NCBI GenBank assembly: GCA_964528035.1
Contig: CAZGQY010000048.1
Location: 1 to 23,072 of the forward strand
Direction of reading: 5' to 3'
Length of the DNA stretch: 23,072 nucleotides
Source of the DNA: CAZGQY01 sp964528035
GTDB taxonomy: Bacteria > Pseudomonadota > Gammaproteobacteria > Methylococcales > UBA1147
Shown here: in pieces, positions 7,360-15,745 of the stretch
Position numbering within the stretch: the stretch's first letter is position 1
How the letters are laid out: the number at the start of each line of letters is the position of its first letter
Translations under genes and position numbers: made by a program
Notes under the pieces: model-generated
The model's database searches: none
The model's input: the letters and a program-made list of their open reading frames with translations, nothing else
What the model was told of the DNA's origin: nothing

Positions 7360-8390
7360 TCGAACAACTCCTGATTGGCCTGAATTTCTTTCGGCGCTTG
7401 CAAATCAAAAATTCGATAGCCATTACGGGTGACCATTCTGCCGCGCGGAGTACGCATAATGTAACCTTGCTGGATTAGGTAGGGTTCCAACACGTCCTCA
7501 ATGGTACCGCGCTCTTCACTGAGTGCCGCTGCAAGACTATCCACACCGACCGGCCCGCCCTCGAAATTATCGATCATGATCTTCAACAGCCTTCTATCCA
7601 TGGCATCAAAACCATTATGGTCTATATTCAACATGGTCAGTGCGCGATCAGCAATTTCACTGTTTACCCGACCATCTGCTTTAACCTGTGCATAATCCCG
7701 CACTCTGCGCAGTAAACGGTTGGCAATTCTTGGGGTACCTCTGGATCGACCTGCTATTTCACGTGCTGCATCGTCATCCAGTTGAATATTCAGTATCCCG
7801 GCTGATCGCCGTAAAATTTCTGCAAGTTCATCAACCGAATAAAATTCCAGGCGCTGAACGATACCAAACCTGTCCCTCAAAGGCGAAGTCAGTAAACCGG
7901 CGCGGGTTGTCGCGCCGACAAGGGTAAACGGCGGCAAGTCAAGTTTTATCGAACGCGCTGCCGGACCTTCACCAATCATGATATCTATCTGATAATCTTC
8001 CATCGCTGGATAAAGGATTTCCTCAATGACCGGACTCAAGCGATGAATCTCATCGATAAACAACACATCGCCCGATTCCAGATTGGTCAGCAATGCAGCC
8101 AAATCCCCCGCTTTATCCAGTACCGGGCCGGAAGTCTGGCGCAAACTCACATTCATTTCATAGGCAACTATATTAGCCAGAGTGGTTTTACCCAATCCCG
8201 GTGGACCAAATATCAACACATGATCCAAAGCTTCTTTACGCTGTAATGCGGCCTGAACAAATATTTCCATTTGCTCTCGCAACGGCTGCTGACCAATATA
8301 GTCATTCAGACTTTTCGGCCGTATCGCGTGATCCATCTTGTCTTCATCTGCTCGTCCGTTAACACTAACAAGCCGATCCTGTTCAATCAT
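7356..8390 (-). CDS. ruvB: Holliday junction branch migration ATPase RuvB
   Basis: RuvB is the AAA+ motor that drives branch migration with RuvA. Walker A is GPPGLGKT (62-69), Walker B is FIDE (111-114, in FIDEIHRL), sensor 1 is GATTRAG (159-165), and the arginine-finger region is LRDRFG (171-176). The C-terminal winged-helix domain contains RTPRGRMVTRNGYRIF. Length is 344 residues (E. coli 336). A GGTGG ribosome binding site lies 7 nt upstream of the ATG, 15 nt after the ruvA stop. Confidence 0.98.
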   Translation of the reverse strand: MIEQDRLVSVNGRADEDKMDHAIRPKSLNDYIGQQPLREQMEIFVQAALQRKEALDHVLIFGPPGLGKTTLANIVAYEMNVSLRQTSGPVLDKAGDLAALLTNLESGDVLFIDEIHRLSPVIEEILYPAMEDYQIDIMIGEGPAARSIKLDLPPFTLVGATTRAGLLTSPLRDRFGIVQRLEFYSVDELAEILRRSAGILNIQLDDDAAREIAGRSRGTPRIANRLLRRVRDYAQVKADGRVNSEIADRALTMLNIDHNGFDAMDRRLLKIMIDNFEGGPVGVDSLAAALSEERGTIEDVLEPYLIQQGYIMRTPRGRMVTRNGYRIFDLQAPKEIQANQELFE

Positions 8391-8405
8391 TCTGTAACCA
8401 CCCTA

Positions 8406-9005
8406 TTAGCTCGCCGATTGCAGTGCCAGGCGAATAAGTTCTTCAATACTTTTACCTTGATGATCAACTGCTGCAACCATACGGCGTGCGTCCTGTTCTT
8501 TATATCCCAGGGACAGCAACGCACTAACGGCCTCATGTTGAGAGCTACGAATCGTGCCACTCGACCCCAAATCAGCAGAGGAATCTGTGTCCAATGCAAC
8601 GCTTTGAGGCAAACGATCACGGATTTCAATAATCAGCCGCTCAGCCGTCTTTTTTCCAATTCCCGGTAACTTCACCAATGCAGCGGTATCATGGTCTTGT
8701 ACGCAACGGTAAAAAGCCTCCACGCTGAGCCCTGATAACAGGTTAAGCGCTAATTTCGCACCGACCCCATTAATTTTTATCAAGCTGCGAAACAAGCTAC
8801 GATCGGCCAGTGTTGAAAATCCAAAAAGAAGTTGCGCATCCTCTCTCACCACAAAATGAGTATGTAAATGAAGCTGCTCTCCCACTTCAGGTAAAGAATA
8901 AAAAGTCGTCAATGGCACTTCCACTTCATAGCCGACACCATTCACATCCAATACCAATATGGGTGCTGTTTTTGCCACCAGTGCGCCACGCAAAAATCCG
9001 ATCAA
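8406..9005 (-). CDS. ruvA: Holliday junction DNA-binding protein RuvA
   Basis: RuvA tetramers hold the four-way junction for RuvB. I start at a TTG (9003-9005), giving MIGFLRGALV, the canonical RuvA N-terminus (E. coli MIGRLRG), with GAGAGG 5 nt upstream. A longer TTG-started frame to 9020 would place that site inside the coding region. Domain I is an OB-fold (1-64), domain II carries helix-hairpin-helix motifs (about 70-140, with INGVGAKLAL and LPGIGKKTAERL), and domain III (about 150-199) binds RuvB and ends with EELIRLALQ. Length is 199 residues. Confidence 0.96.
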   Translation of the reverse strand: MIGFLRGALVAKTAPILVLDVNGVGYEVEVPLTTFYSLPEVGEQLHLHTHFVVREDAQLLFGFSTLADRSLFRSLIKINGVGAKLALNLLSGLSVEAFYRCVQDHDTAALVKLPGIGKKTAERLIIEIRDRLPQSVALDTDSSADLGSSGTIRSSQHEAVSALLSLGYKEQDARRMVAAVDHQGKSIEELIRLALQSAS

Positions 9006-9010
9006 AACAG

Positions 9011-9016
9011 CCTCTC
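9011..9016 (-). promoter_or_regulatory. Ribosome binding site supporting the TTG start of ruvA
   Basis: GAGAGG stands 5 nt before the TTG at 9005. It follows the ruvC stop (9022-9024) closely, so ruvA is probably translated by ribosomes finishing ruvC. Confidence 0.65.
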
Positions 9017-9021
9017 GCAAA

Positions 9022-9525
9022 TCATTGCTGCTCCATGAATCTTTGCATGTTTTTTAATGTCTGTTGATTGTGTATATGACACAGAGCGACGCCTAAAGCG
9101 TCTCCCGCATCTATCTGCAGTTCACCCTGTAATCGCAAAAGAACCTTTACCATATGTTGAACTTGCCCTTTGTCCGCATTTCCTTTGCCGACCAGAGCTT
9201 GCTTTACCTGCCTGGCTGCATATTCGTACACTGGAATATCAAAGGCAAAAACAGCACAAATAGCGGCGCCTCTGGCCTGGCCTAGTTTTAATGCCGAATC
9301 AGCGTTTCTATGCATAAATACCTGTTCGATAGCCAGTTGATCCGGCTGATAGTCGCGAACCACTGTTGCTATTCCATCGAAGATTCGCTTTAAACGCTCT
9401 GGAAAGCTGTCCGCATCGACACGGACACAACCACTGGAAATATATTCCAGTCCAGCGGATGTTTGGTCAATCAAACCATAGCCAGTAATTCTTGAACCCG
9501 GATCAATACCCAGTATACGGGACAT
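9022..9525 (-). CDS. ruvC: Crossover junction endodeoxyribonuclease RuvC
   Basis: RuvC resolves Holliday junctions by paired nicks. The four catalytic acids are present: Asp8 (ILGIDPGSRITGYG), Glu67 (LAIEQVF), Asp139 and Asp142 (QIDAGDALGVALCH), each shifted by one from E. coli 7/66/138/141. Length is 167 residues (E. coli 173). The Shine-Dalgarno region is weak. A 90-nt gap separates it from yebC, without a convincing terminator, so it may be transcribed from the yebC promoter. Confidence 0.97.
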   Translation of the reverse strand: MSRILGIDPGSRITGYGLIDQTSAGLEYISSGCVRVDADSFPERLKRIFDGIATVVRDYQPDQLAIEQVFMHRNADSALKLGQARGAAICAVFAFDIPVYEYAARQVKQALVGKGNADKGQVQHMVKVLLRLQGELQIDAGDALGVALCHIHNQQTLKNMQRFMEQQ

Positions 9526-9615
9526 AAGTAAAAACAGGAAAAAGAGTCTTCACAAAAAAAAGGGATTTAGGGCCATTTTATCGGACAATGTCCCAGCAAC
9601 GTATCCGAGATAGGA

Positions 9616-10365
9616 TTAGGATATCTCACTCATAATCTCTTCGCTGATTTCGGCATTCGAATAGACATTTTGCACATCATCAAGATCTTCAAGCGCCTCC
9701 ACTAAACGAACCATTTTCTCAGCATCTTTTGCATCCAGTTCCGAATTGGTAGTCGATTTCATAGTCACTTCAGCATGCTCAGGCTCTAAGCCCTGCTCGA
9801 TCAAATTCTGCTTTATCGAAAGAAAATCTTCTGCAGCAGTCAATATATCGACAGTCTGATCATCATTATTGACAACATCTTCGGCACCTGCATCCAATGC
9901 GGCCTCCATCAACATATCTTCATCGGCTTCGGACGAAAAGCTGATGATACCCACTTTGTTAAACATATAAGCCACCGAACCTTCGGTACCTAGATTGCCG
10001 CCTGCTTTGGCGAAAGCATGACGCACCTCGGCAACTGTACGGTTACGATTGTCCGTCAAACAATCGACAAGAATCGCCACACCCCCGGGACCATATCCCT
10101 CATAAATAATTTCGTCGTAGTTGACGCCATCCTGAGCACCACTGGCTTTCTTGATAGTATTGTCGATTGTGTCGCGCTTCATGTTATTTGACAAAGCTTT
10201 ATCAATCGCAGACCGAAGGCCTGGGTTATTTGCCGGATCTCCACCACCACCTTTCTTAACCGCAACGCTGATCTCACGAATCAATTTGGTGAAAAGTTTG
10301 CCGCGCTTGGCATCCTGCGCACCTTTACGAAAACGAATATTCGCCCACTTACTGTGTCCTGCCAT
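9616..10365 (-). CDS. yebC: YebC/PmpR family regulatory protein
   Basis: This is the TACO1/YebC family: a cytosolic protein first described as a DNA-binding repressor (PmpR). Other members have been linked to translation of proline-rich stretches. The hallmark N-terminus MAGHSKWANIRFRKGAQDAK is present, then KLIREISVAVKKGGGGDPANN and the GPGGVAILVDCLTDNRNRT segment. Length is 249 residues, standard for the family. It heads the minus-strand block, upstream of ruvCAB as in many gammaproteobacteria. Confidence 0.96.
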   Translation of the reverse strand: MAGHSKWANIRFRKGAQDAKRGKLFTKLIREISVAVKKGGGGDPANNPGLRSAIDKALSNNMKRDTIDNTIKKASGAQDGVNYDEIIYEGYGPGGVAILVDCLTDNRNRTVAEVRHAFAKAGGNLGTEGSVAYMFNKVGIISFSSEADEDMLMEAALDAGAEDVVNNDDQTVDILTAAEDFLSIKQNLIEQGLEPEHAEVTMKSTTNSELDAKDAEKMVRLVEALEDLDDVQNVYSNAEISEEIMSEIS

Positions 10366-10633
10366 TCTAAAACTCTATATCAGTTAAATTAAAACAATTA
10401 GGTTACTATAACGAACCATTAACAAATTTGCCTGTTAAACATTTCGGATGCCTAGGGCCAGACAACACCACTCATGATGACCCTGCCGCGCAATTCCAGA
10501 AAAAACCTGATCTACCGATCCATGCCTTCAACAAATAAACTGTGAATAGCCTGCAACCCTAGAAAATATGCAGTGTATCATCCTAAATAACTGGAATCGA
10601 CGCTCGACACTATTCTTAGCAAAAAACTGTTAG

Positions 10634-11716
10634 ATGACTACTGATCGCAAAATCGACTTCTTAATTATTGGCCAGGGCCTGGCGGGAAGCATACTGGCCT
10701 GGCTATTGATCAACCGCAAACAAAAACTTTTAATCATCGACCAGAATCAAGCCATGTCTGCCTCGAAGATTGCTGCAGGCATTATCAACCCGGCCAGCGG
10801 TAAACGGTTTTCAATAGCTAATAACACTGAAAGACTATTGAGTCACGCAACTGACTTGTATGCATCATTTTCTCGGGCTTTTGGTGAGCAATATTATTTT
10901 CCCAGGCCCATGATACGCATATTTAAAAACGAGCCTGATCGATCTTTGTGTTTAAAAAGACTAAGCGACCCAAGTGTCGTAAATTATTTTGGAAACGAAT
11001 TGGATTTTTCAGAAAAAACCTGGAATCTGCAAACTTCATGTGGCGGGATTTATCAAAATTACTGCGGCCACCTTAATACCCGTCCATTGTTATCTGCACT
11101 CACCATGCATTTCAAACAACTAGGAATTCTCAGACAACTTGATTTTTGCTGGAATGATTTAAGTTTCGATAAAAATGGCCTTAGGTGGCAAAACCACCCG
11201 ATCCGTAATTTGATCTCATGCGAAGGCTATAGAGGAAACCACAGTGGGTATTTCTCCTGGCTTCCATTCCAGTTATCCAAAGGGGAAATCGCTACAGTCA
11301 AGCATCACTTATCACTGCCAAACGCGATTATCAATAAAGGTCATTGGCTCCTACCAATGACCCAACAACAATTCAGATTCGGCGCAAACTACGAAACAAC
11401 ACAGCTTGATGAACATCCGACTCTGCAAGGGAAAAATGCTCTGCTCGACGGAATGAATCGATTGTTGAAACAACCCTTTGCCAGCGAGTGGAAAAATCAC
11501 ACAGCGGGAATACGTCCGGGAACACAGGACAAAGCACCGTTTCTGGGAACCCACCCACAACACCCACGCATTCATATATTTAATGGCTTCGGTTCAAAAG
11601 GTGCATTGACAATCCCGTATTTCGGTGAGCGTATGGTGCGTTTCTTACTCAATTCCACGCCACTACCAATTGAAGCAGATATCAAGCGTCACTATAAATC
11701 ATATGCGCCAGGTTGA
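10634..11716 (+). CDS. FAD-dependent oxidoreductase (DAO superfamily, MnmC oxidoreductase-domain-like)
   Basis: An N-terminal Rossmann motif binds FAD: FLIIGQGLAGSILAWLL with GxGxxG at residues 13-18 and the ribose-binding acid Asp36 in LLIIDQN. SASKIAAGIINPASGKRF (about 42-59) is typical of DAO enzymes related to glycine oxidase and the MnmC oxidoreductase domain. The C-terminus has GIRPGTQDKAPFLG and FNGFGSKGAL, the second flavin-contact region. Length is 360 residues. The gene overlaps the following methyltransferase by 14 nt. That partner suggests oxidation of the cmnm5U glycine arm in tRNA, but the substrate is inferred from context. A role on free amino acids is possible. No strong ribosome binding site is seen upstream of the ATG. 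Confidence 0.82.
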   Translation: MTTDRKIDFLIIGQGLAGSILAWLLINRKQKLLIIDQNQAMSASKIAAGIINPASGKRFSIANNTERLLSHATDLYASFSRAFGEQYYFPRPMIRIFKNEPDRSLCLKRLSDPSVVNYFGNELDFSEKTWNLQTSCGGIYQNYCGHLNTRPLLSALTMHFKQLGILRQLDFCWNDLSFDKNGLRWQNHPIRNLISCEGYRGNHSGYFSWLPFQLSKGEIATVKHHLSLPNAIINKGHWLLPMTQQQFRFGANYETTQLDEHPTLQGKNALLDGMNRLLKQPFASEWKNHTAGIRPGTQDKAPFLGTHPQHPRIHIFNGFGSKGALTIPYFGERMVRFLLNSTPLPIEADIKRHYKSYAPG

Positions 11717-12266
11717 TGTTGCCAAGCAGTTTATAGGCGAATGTTTACAACCAGGCGATTTCGCCGTAGACGCAACCGTTGGCAACGGTCATGACACACT
11801 ATTTCTTGCTAAATTAGTCGGCAATAGTGGTCTGGTGTATGGCTTTGATATCCAAATAATGGCAATAGAACTAACAAATGAAAAATTGAGGCAAGCAGGC
11901 TTACACAATCAGACCAAACTCTACCAAACAGGCCATGAAAAACTCAGTGATTATATCTCTGCAAGTATTCCCGCCCCGTTAAAAGCAGTCATGTTTAACC
12001 TGGGTTATTTACCAGGAAGTGATAAGCAAAAAATAACCACACCAGAAACCACTCTCAGCGCATTGCATACTTCGTTAGAAATGCTTGCCGTGGGGGGACG
12101 TATTAGCGTTATCGGCTACACCGGCCATCCCGGCGGACAAACTGAAACTGAAGCGTGTAAATTACTGGCTTCCAGGCTAACAAAGGATTTCAGAATTTCT
12201 ATTAATATTCCGCAGAACAAAGTAACTCACCCACCAGAATTGATACTGATCGAGCGTATTAACTAG
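11703..12266 (+). CDS. Class I SAM-dependent methyltransferase, YtqB/MnmM type
   Basis: This protein of 187 residues belongs to the family often labelled rRNA methylase (YtqB). The B. subtilis member was characterised as MnmM, which methylates nm5(s2)U to mnm5(s2)U at the tRNA wobble position. SAM site: VDATVGNGHDTLFLAKLV (22-39) and GFDIQ (47-51). The signature MFNLGYLPGSDK (97-108) followed by ITTPETT and YTGHPGGQTETE (139-150) is characteristic of the family. I use the ATG at 11703, whose product starts MRQVDVAKQF. The longer frame from 11625 lies inside the upstream gene and adds residues unlike the family. The overlap indicates translational coupling with the FAD oxidoreductase. Confidence 0.88.
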   Translation: MRQVDVAKQFIGECLQPGDFAVDATVGNGHDTLFLAKLVGNSGLVYGFDIQIMAIELTNEKLRQAGLHNQTKLYQTGHEKLSDYISASIPAPLKAVMFNLGYLPGSDKQKITTPETTLSALHTSLEMLAVGGRISVIGYTGHPGGQTETEACKLLASRLTKDFRISINIPQNKVTHPPELILIERIN

Positions 12267-12407
12267 GTTTTTATGTTTAGGGTGCAAGCAATTGATTATC
12301 TGAGATACGCAAACACACTCATGGTTGCTCTACTACTAAACCCCTGTTACAGAGGCTGAAAAACTCAATAGCATAATTCCCATTGAAGAAGTCACTGTAT
12401 AACTGGG

Positions 12408-13571
12408 CTAAATCTTAACAACCTTTTGCTGAATAATTTGCAAAACGTTGGCCAACGTCCAATAAAGCACCATAGCTGCTGGAAACGGATAAAAAAGCAC
12501 AAAAAAAACAGCGGCCATCAAATAGAGGTTCCGTTTCTGCCGCTTCAATTCTATTTCAGGTAAATGGCGATTCTGGAATAACAAGGTCGCAATTAATGCC
12601 ACAACTGTCATACCGAATGGCATCAGGCTAATTTTATCGCCTAACATCGGTATACTAAATGGTAAATACCCAACTACATCAGGATAGGCCAGATTTGCCA
12701 TCCATAAAAAGGAGTCCCCGTCCAATTGCGGCATCTCTCCCAGAGCATTAAAAACTGCTATTAATACAGGAATCTGGACAAAAGAACCCAGGATCGGTTT
12801 CAAGGTATAAAAGGGTGAAACCCCCAATTCTGCATGAGCAGCCATCAAACGATTATGTGCTTCTTCACCGTCAAAATGTGCCTTTATTTCTGCGAGTTTA
12901 GGAGCAAGCTTTGTTTGAATTTGACTTACTCTGCGCTGATACTGCACAGTCATCACGCTGACAGGTAATAAAAGCAACTTAAGTAACACGCTAAAAACTA
13001 TTACCACCATTCCCCAATTACTGACAAAATTAGCTTGTAAACCAAGCAGAATAAATTCAACTTGTTTTGATAGCCATGCCAAAGGTCCAAACAGGTGTGC
13101 ATATCGTATTTGGTCAAGTTCTGATGCAATTGCTGTCAGTTCAGGTTTTGTGACAATTTTAATGAATGAATCCGAGCGCCAAACCTGCTGTTTATTTTGC
13201 AATAAAATATTCGTATCGGTAAATTTTATTGCTAAACCAGGCGACTTAATTAGCAGCACTTTAAAACGACCTGTCAAAACAAACCATTGTTTCTCTTTCA
13301 GAATAATTTCTGATTGCTCTTCCAGTCTATTCGCTCCACTCGCATCAACCATATAAGCTGAAACTTGATTGTAGTATAAAGCCAAACCAAAAAATTCTTT
13401 GTCTTCAGCAATATCGGCATTCGATACTACGCAATGGCTTTCCTGACAATAGTGGGATATATCGCTGCTTTCTACTGATTCTCCGCCAATTATTGATGAG
13501 GAAAACAGGAAAATAAAAATTAATAAGCAGGTTTTAATGAAAGTATCTATTCTGTAAACCACAAACCTCAC
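12408..13571 (-). CDS. YidC/Oxa1-family membrane insertase paralogue with short periplasmic domain
   Basis: An N-terminal membrane helix or signal (about 8-30) precedes about 135 periplasmic residues with two Cys (HYCQESHC). Then comes the conserved five-helix core from about residue 165: LFGPLAWLSKQVEFILLGL, NWGMVVIVFSVLLKLLLLP, the cytoplasmic hairpin YQRRVSQIQTKLAPKLAEIK, SPFYTLKPILGSFVQIPVLI and a final LYWTLANVLQIIQQ. In E. coli YidC the groove Arg366 lies in FIVRGIMYPL; here the aligned residue is Lys (about 198). Length is about 387 residues against 548 in E. coli, mainly because the P1 domain is reduced. The housekeeping yidC normally sits near rpmH/rnpA; this copy is the last gene of a glycan cluster. 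GTG at 13571 overlaps the upstream stop (GTGA); TTG at 13574 is an alternative start. Confidence 0.88.
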   Translation of the reverse strand: MRFVVYRIDTFIKTCLLIFIFLFSSSIIGGESVESSDISHYCQESHCVVSNADIAEDKEFFGLALYYNQVSAYMVDASGANRLEEQSEIILKEKQWFVLTGRFKVLLIKSPGLAIKFTDTNILLQNKQQVWRSDSFIKIVTKPELTAIASELDQIRYAHLFGPLAWLSKQVEFILLGLQANFVSNWGMVVIVFSVLLKLLLLPVSVMTVQYQRRVSQIQTKLAPKLAEIKAHFDGEEAHNRLMAAHAELGVSPFYTLKPILGSFVQIPVLIAVFNALGEMPQLDGDSFLWMANLAYPDVVGYLPFSIPMLGDKISLMPFGMTVVALIATLLFQNRHLPEIELKRQKRNLYLMAAVFFVLFYPFPAAMVLYWTLANVLQIIQQKVVKI

Positions 13572-15745
13572 CAATTTTTAGCTCCCTCTGTCCATATGCC
13601 ATAAGCCCAGGTACTCCTTTTGGGATCTATTTGCTTTTGATCGACAAGACCCAAATCATATGGCGGTGCTCCATGAACCAAAAATTTGTACTCTTGTCCA
13701 TTTGATCGATAGAGATAATTTAAGGCCCTATCATTACTTTCACGAGGATCTATGGGTAAGACGTTCATATATCCAGGAACCAATCCACTTATATAGTCGA
13801 GCTTGGATTCGCCCCAATTGGTATGTATACCATCCCAACCACTACTTATCGGGTATTTACCATTATCCGAATAATATCTGGATAATGCAGTTTTTATATT
13901 GTTAATATCCGACAGGCGTTTTATAAATTCCGCATTATTTTTTGTACCTATTGCGGGTTTCTTACGTTCAATCGATACAACAGCTTCATCTTTTGATTGC
14001 TCTCCATGTGTAGAAAGGCTGATCAATTTTGATTCTTTCATTGCATCAATTAAACGAACTTTCCTTGAAGGTACTTTAACTGATACGTGATCGTTAAAAC
14101 GAAAGGTACTCGATTGATTCTTTACCACGTACAAATAATATGGCTCGTCACTATCTAAAGAATCTCCCAACAGATCAACTCCCGGAACCTTTTTGCAATC
14201 AATATTAGTATTTGATTTTATGCACAAAGTTTTAGCCAAATCATTAAGTAACACCAATTCTGTTTTTATTGTCACCAAAGGCTTATTAACGCCAAAATCT
14301 TTTATCATTAAGGTCGGCCTGTAGCGATTATAACCCCACATTTTATTTCCATTTATAGCCTGATTATTAGGATATTTTTTATAATAGCTTACAGGTTTGC
14401 CATGATCTGACTTAAAAACAATTAAAGATTTATCATATATATCAAGTTCCTTAAGCTTTCGTATAAATTTTGAAAACTGAGTGAGTGCACATTTATCTTG
14501 TGATCTTATACCATTTTCGTTCTGATTAGATTTAAACCAGGTTTTGCTGTCCCCTCTATACCTACAATATTCATCAAAATCTACGGGATAATGGGTAAAA
14601 GTAAAATGCAAAAACCGCACACTTATGTCTTTATCCGCTACCGAAATATTGTCTACAAATGACTTATATTTACCGATCGATACAATATTCTTTTTATCCC
14701 ACTTTGGCCCATTACTATTTTGTACTCTTGACGCAAGATTTATAGCATTATCTGAAATAATATAGGGTTTCATAATTCCGGAAACCCAATCCCAGTCAAC
14801 AAAAGTAAGTACTAATCCGGTAAATAGTCTGGTCAAAGAATATCGAAAGAAATCGAAAGTTTCTATTTGATTATGGCTATCCAGTCCAGCAGCTGGCAAG
14901 CGAAACTTTTTTACAGGAGTAAGGCTGTAATAGCCATATTGATAGCTATCATCCACTTGGTTTAATGATAATTTGTTGGCTACCTCTTCATTCTTTAATA
15001 CTTTTGTAACATCAGAGGTTGCCTTTCCCTTTTTTTTGTAATCATGCACACCGTAAAGCTCCCCCATTAAAGAAGCCTGGGTCGCTGGCGATTGAGACAC
15101 CGCATTACTGAAAACCACAAAATCTTTTAATAGACTTGAATATGTCGGGGTATTTTCTATTAAATCAACAATAATATTTCCAGGTAAGCCATCAAAGCTA
15201 ATAACCAGAATATTTTTTTTTCCCGATAATGAAAGTGCCTTTTTTTTTGTCTTTTCTGTCGTTCTATCCACAGCATTGGATACCGAAACAAGTGTCGGCA
15301 CCAGGGAAGTGATCAATGCCACCAATACAAATACAGTTATATACCGCCTTGCCGCAGTCATACTTGCAATAGACAGGCAGCCAACAATCACTATAGATAC
15401 GATTAAATTAACCTTATCAACAGGATTGTTTTCAGGATCAACCATTCCAGTACTAACCGAGACTGGAAGAAATAATCCGGTAACTAATACCCATAAAAGT
15501 ACAAAATAAGGAAAGATTCTTGCGAGTCGATGCAATCTGAGGAAAGACAAAATAATACATATCAGTCCCAATAAAATGCAGAAAATTAGTGCGCATAAAA
15601 AACCACTCTTGAAAAATACGGGGAAAACTATAAAGTGATAATCCTCAGGGCTGTTCCCTAACATAAACAGTGGTACAAAAACAAAAGCCACCAGCGACGA
15701 TAAAAAGCAATAAAAAATATTTAGCGAGAACTCAGTCTTCACCAC
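13568..15745 (-). CDS. Membrane-anchored sulfatase/LtaS-fold phosphotransferase-like protein with C-terminal pseudopilin-like domain
   Basis: About four to five membrane helices (residues 10-155) lead to a periplasmic alkaline-phosphatase-superfamily domain (about 177-515). Visible metal-site parts are ILVISFDGLPG (Asp185), HFTFTHYP (His384) and FKSDHGKP (Asp447, His448). The nucleophile region is SPATQASLMGELYG, with Ser219/Thr222 as candidates and no CxPxR formylglycine motif. A phosphotransferase or phosphatase of the LtaS/EptA kind is therefore likelier than a true sulfatase. Residues about 605-725 resemble the globular part of GspG-type pseudopilins: an amphipathic helix, YYSDNGKYPISSGW, then YISGLVPGYMNVLPIDPR and LNYLYRSNGQEYKFLVHG. 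I start at GTG 15745 (GGAG 5 nt upstream); GTG 15742 fits equally. Composition is AT-rich compared with the tol genes. It overlaps both neighbours. Confidence 0.82.
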   Translation of the reverse strand: MVKTEFSLNIFYCFLSSLVAFVFVPLFMLGNSPEDYHFIVFPVFFKSGFLCALIFCILLGLICIILSFLRLHRLARIFPYFVLLWVLVTGLFLPVSVSTGMVDPENNPVDKVNLIVSIVIVGCLSIASMTAARRYITVFVLVALITSLVPTLVSVSNAVDRTTEKTKKKALSLSGKKNILVISFDGLPGNIIVDLIENTPTYSSLLKDFVVFSNAVSQSPATQASLMGELYGVHDYKKKGKATSDVTKVLKNEEVANKLSLNQVDDSYQYGYYSLTPVKKFRLPAAGLDSHNQIETFDFFRYSLTRLFTGLVLTFVDWDWVSGIMKPYIISDNAINLASRVQNSNGPKWDKKNIVSIGKYKSFVDNISVADKDISVRFLHFTFTHYPVDFDEYCRYRGDSKTWFKSNQNENGIRSQDKCALTQFSKFIRKLKELDIYDKSLIVFKSDHGKPVSYYKKYPNNQAINGNKMWGYNRYRPTLMIKDFGVNKPLVTIKTELVLLNDLAKTLCIKSNTNIDCKKVPGVDLLGDSLDSDEPYYLYVVKNQSSTFRFNDHVSVKVPSRKVRLIDAMKESKLISLSTHGEQSKDEAVVSIERKKPAIGTKNNAEFIKRLSDINNIKTALSRYYSDNGKYPISSGWDGIHTNWGESKLDYISGLVPGYMNVLPIDPRESNDRALNYLYRSNGQEYKFLVHGAPPYDLGLVDQKQIDPKRSTWAYGIWTEGAKNW

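Noticed and set aside
11625..11702. Upstream extension of the YtqB/MnmM-type methyltransferase
   Set aside because: The extra 26 residues lie within the FAD oxidoreductase gene in another frame and look unlike the family; the ATG at 11703 gives the normal N-terminus.
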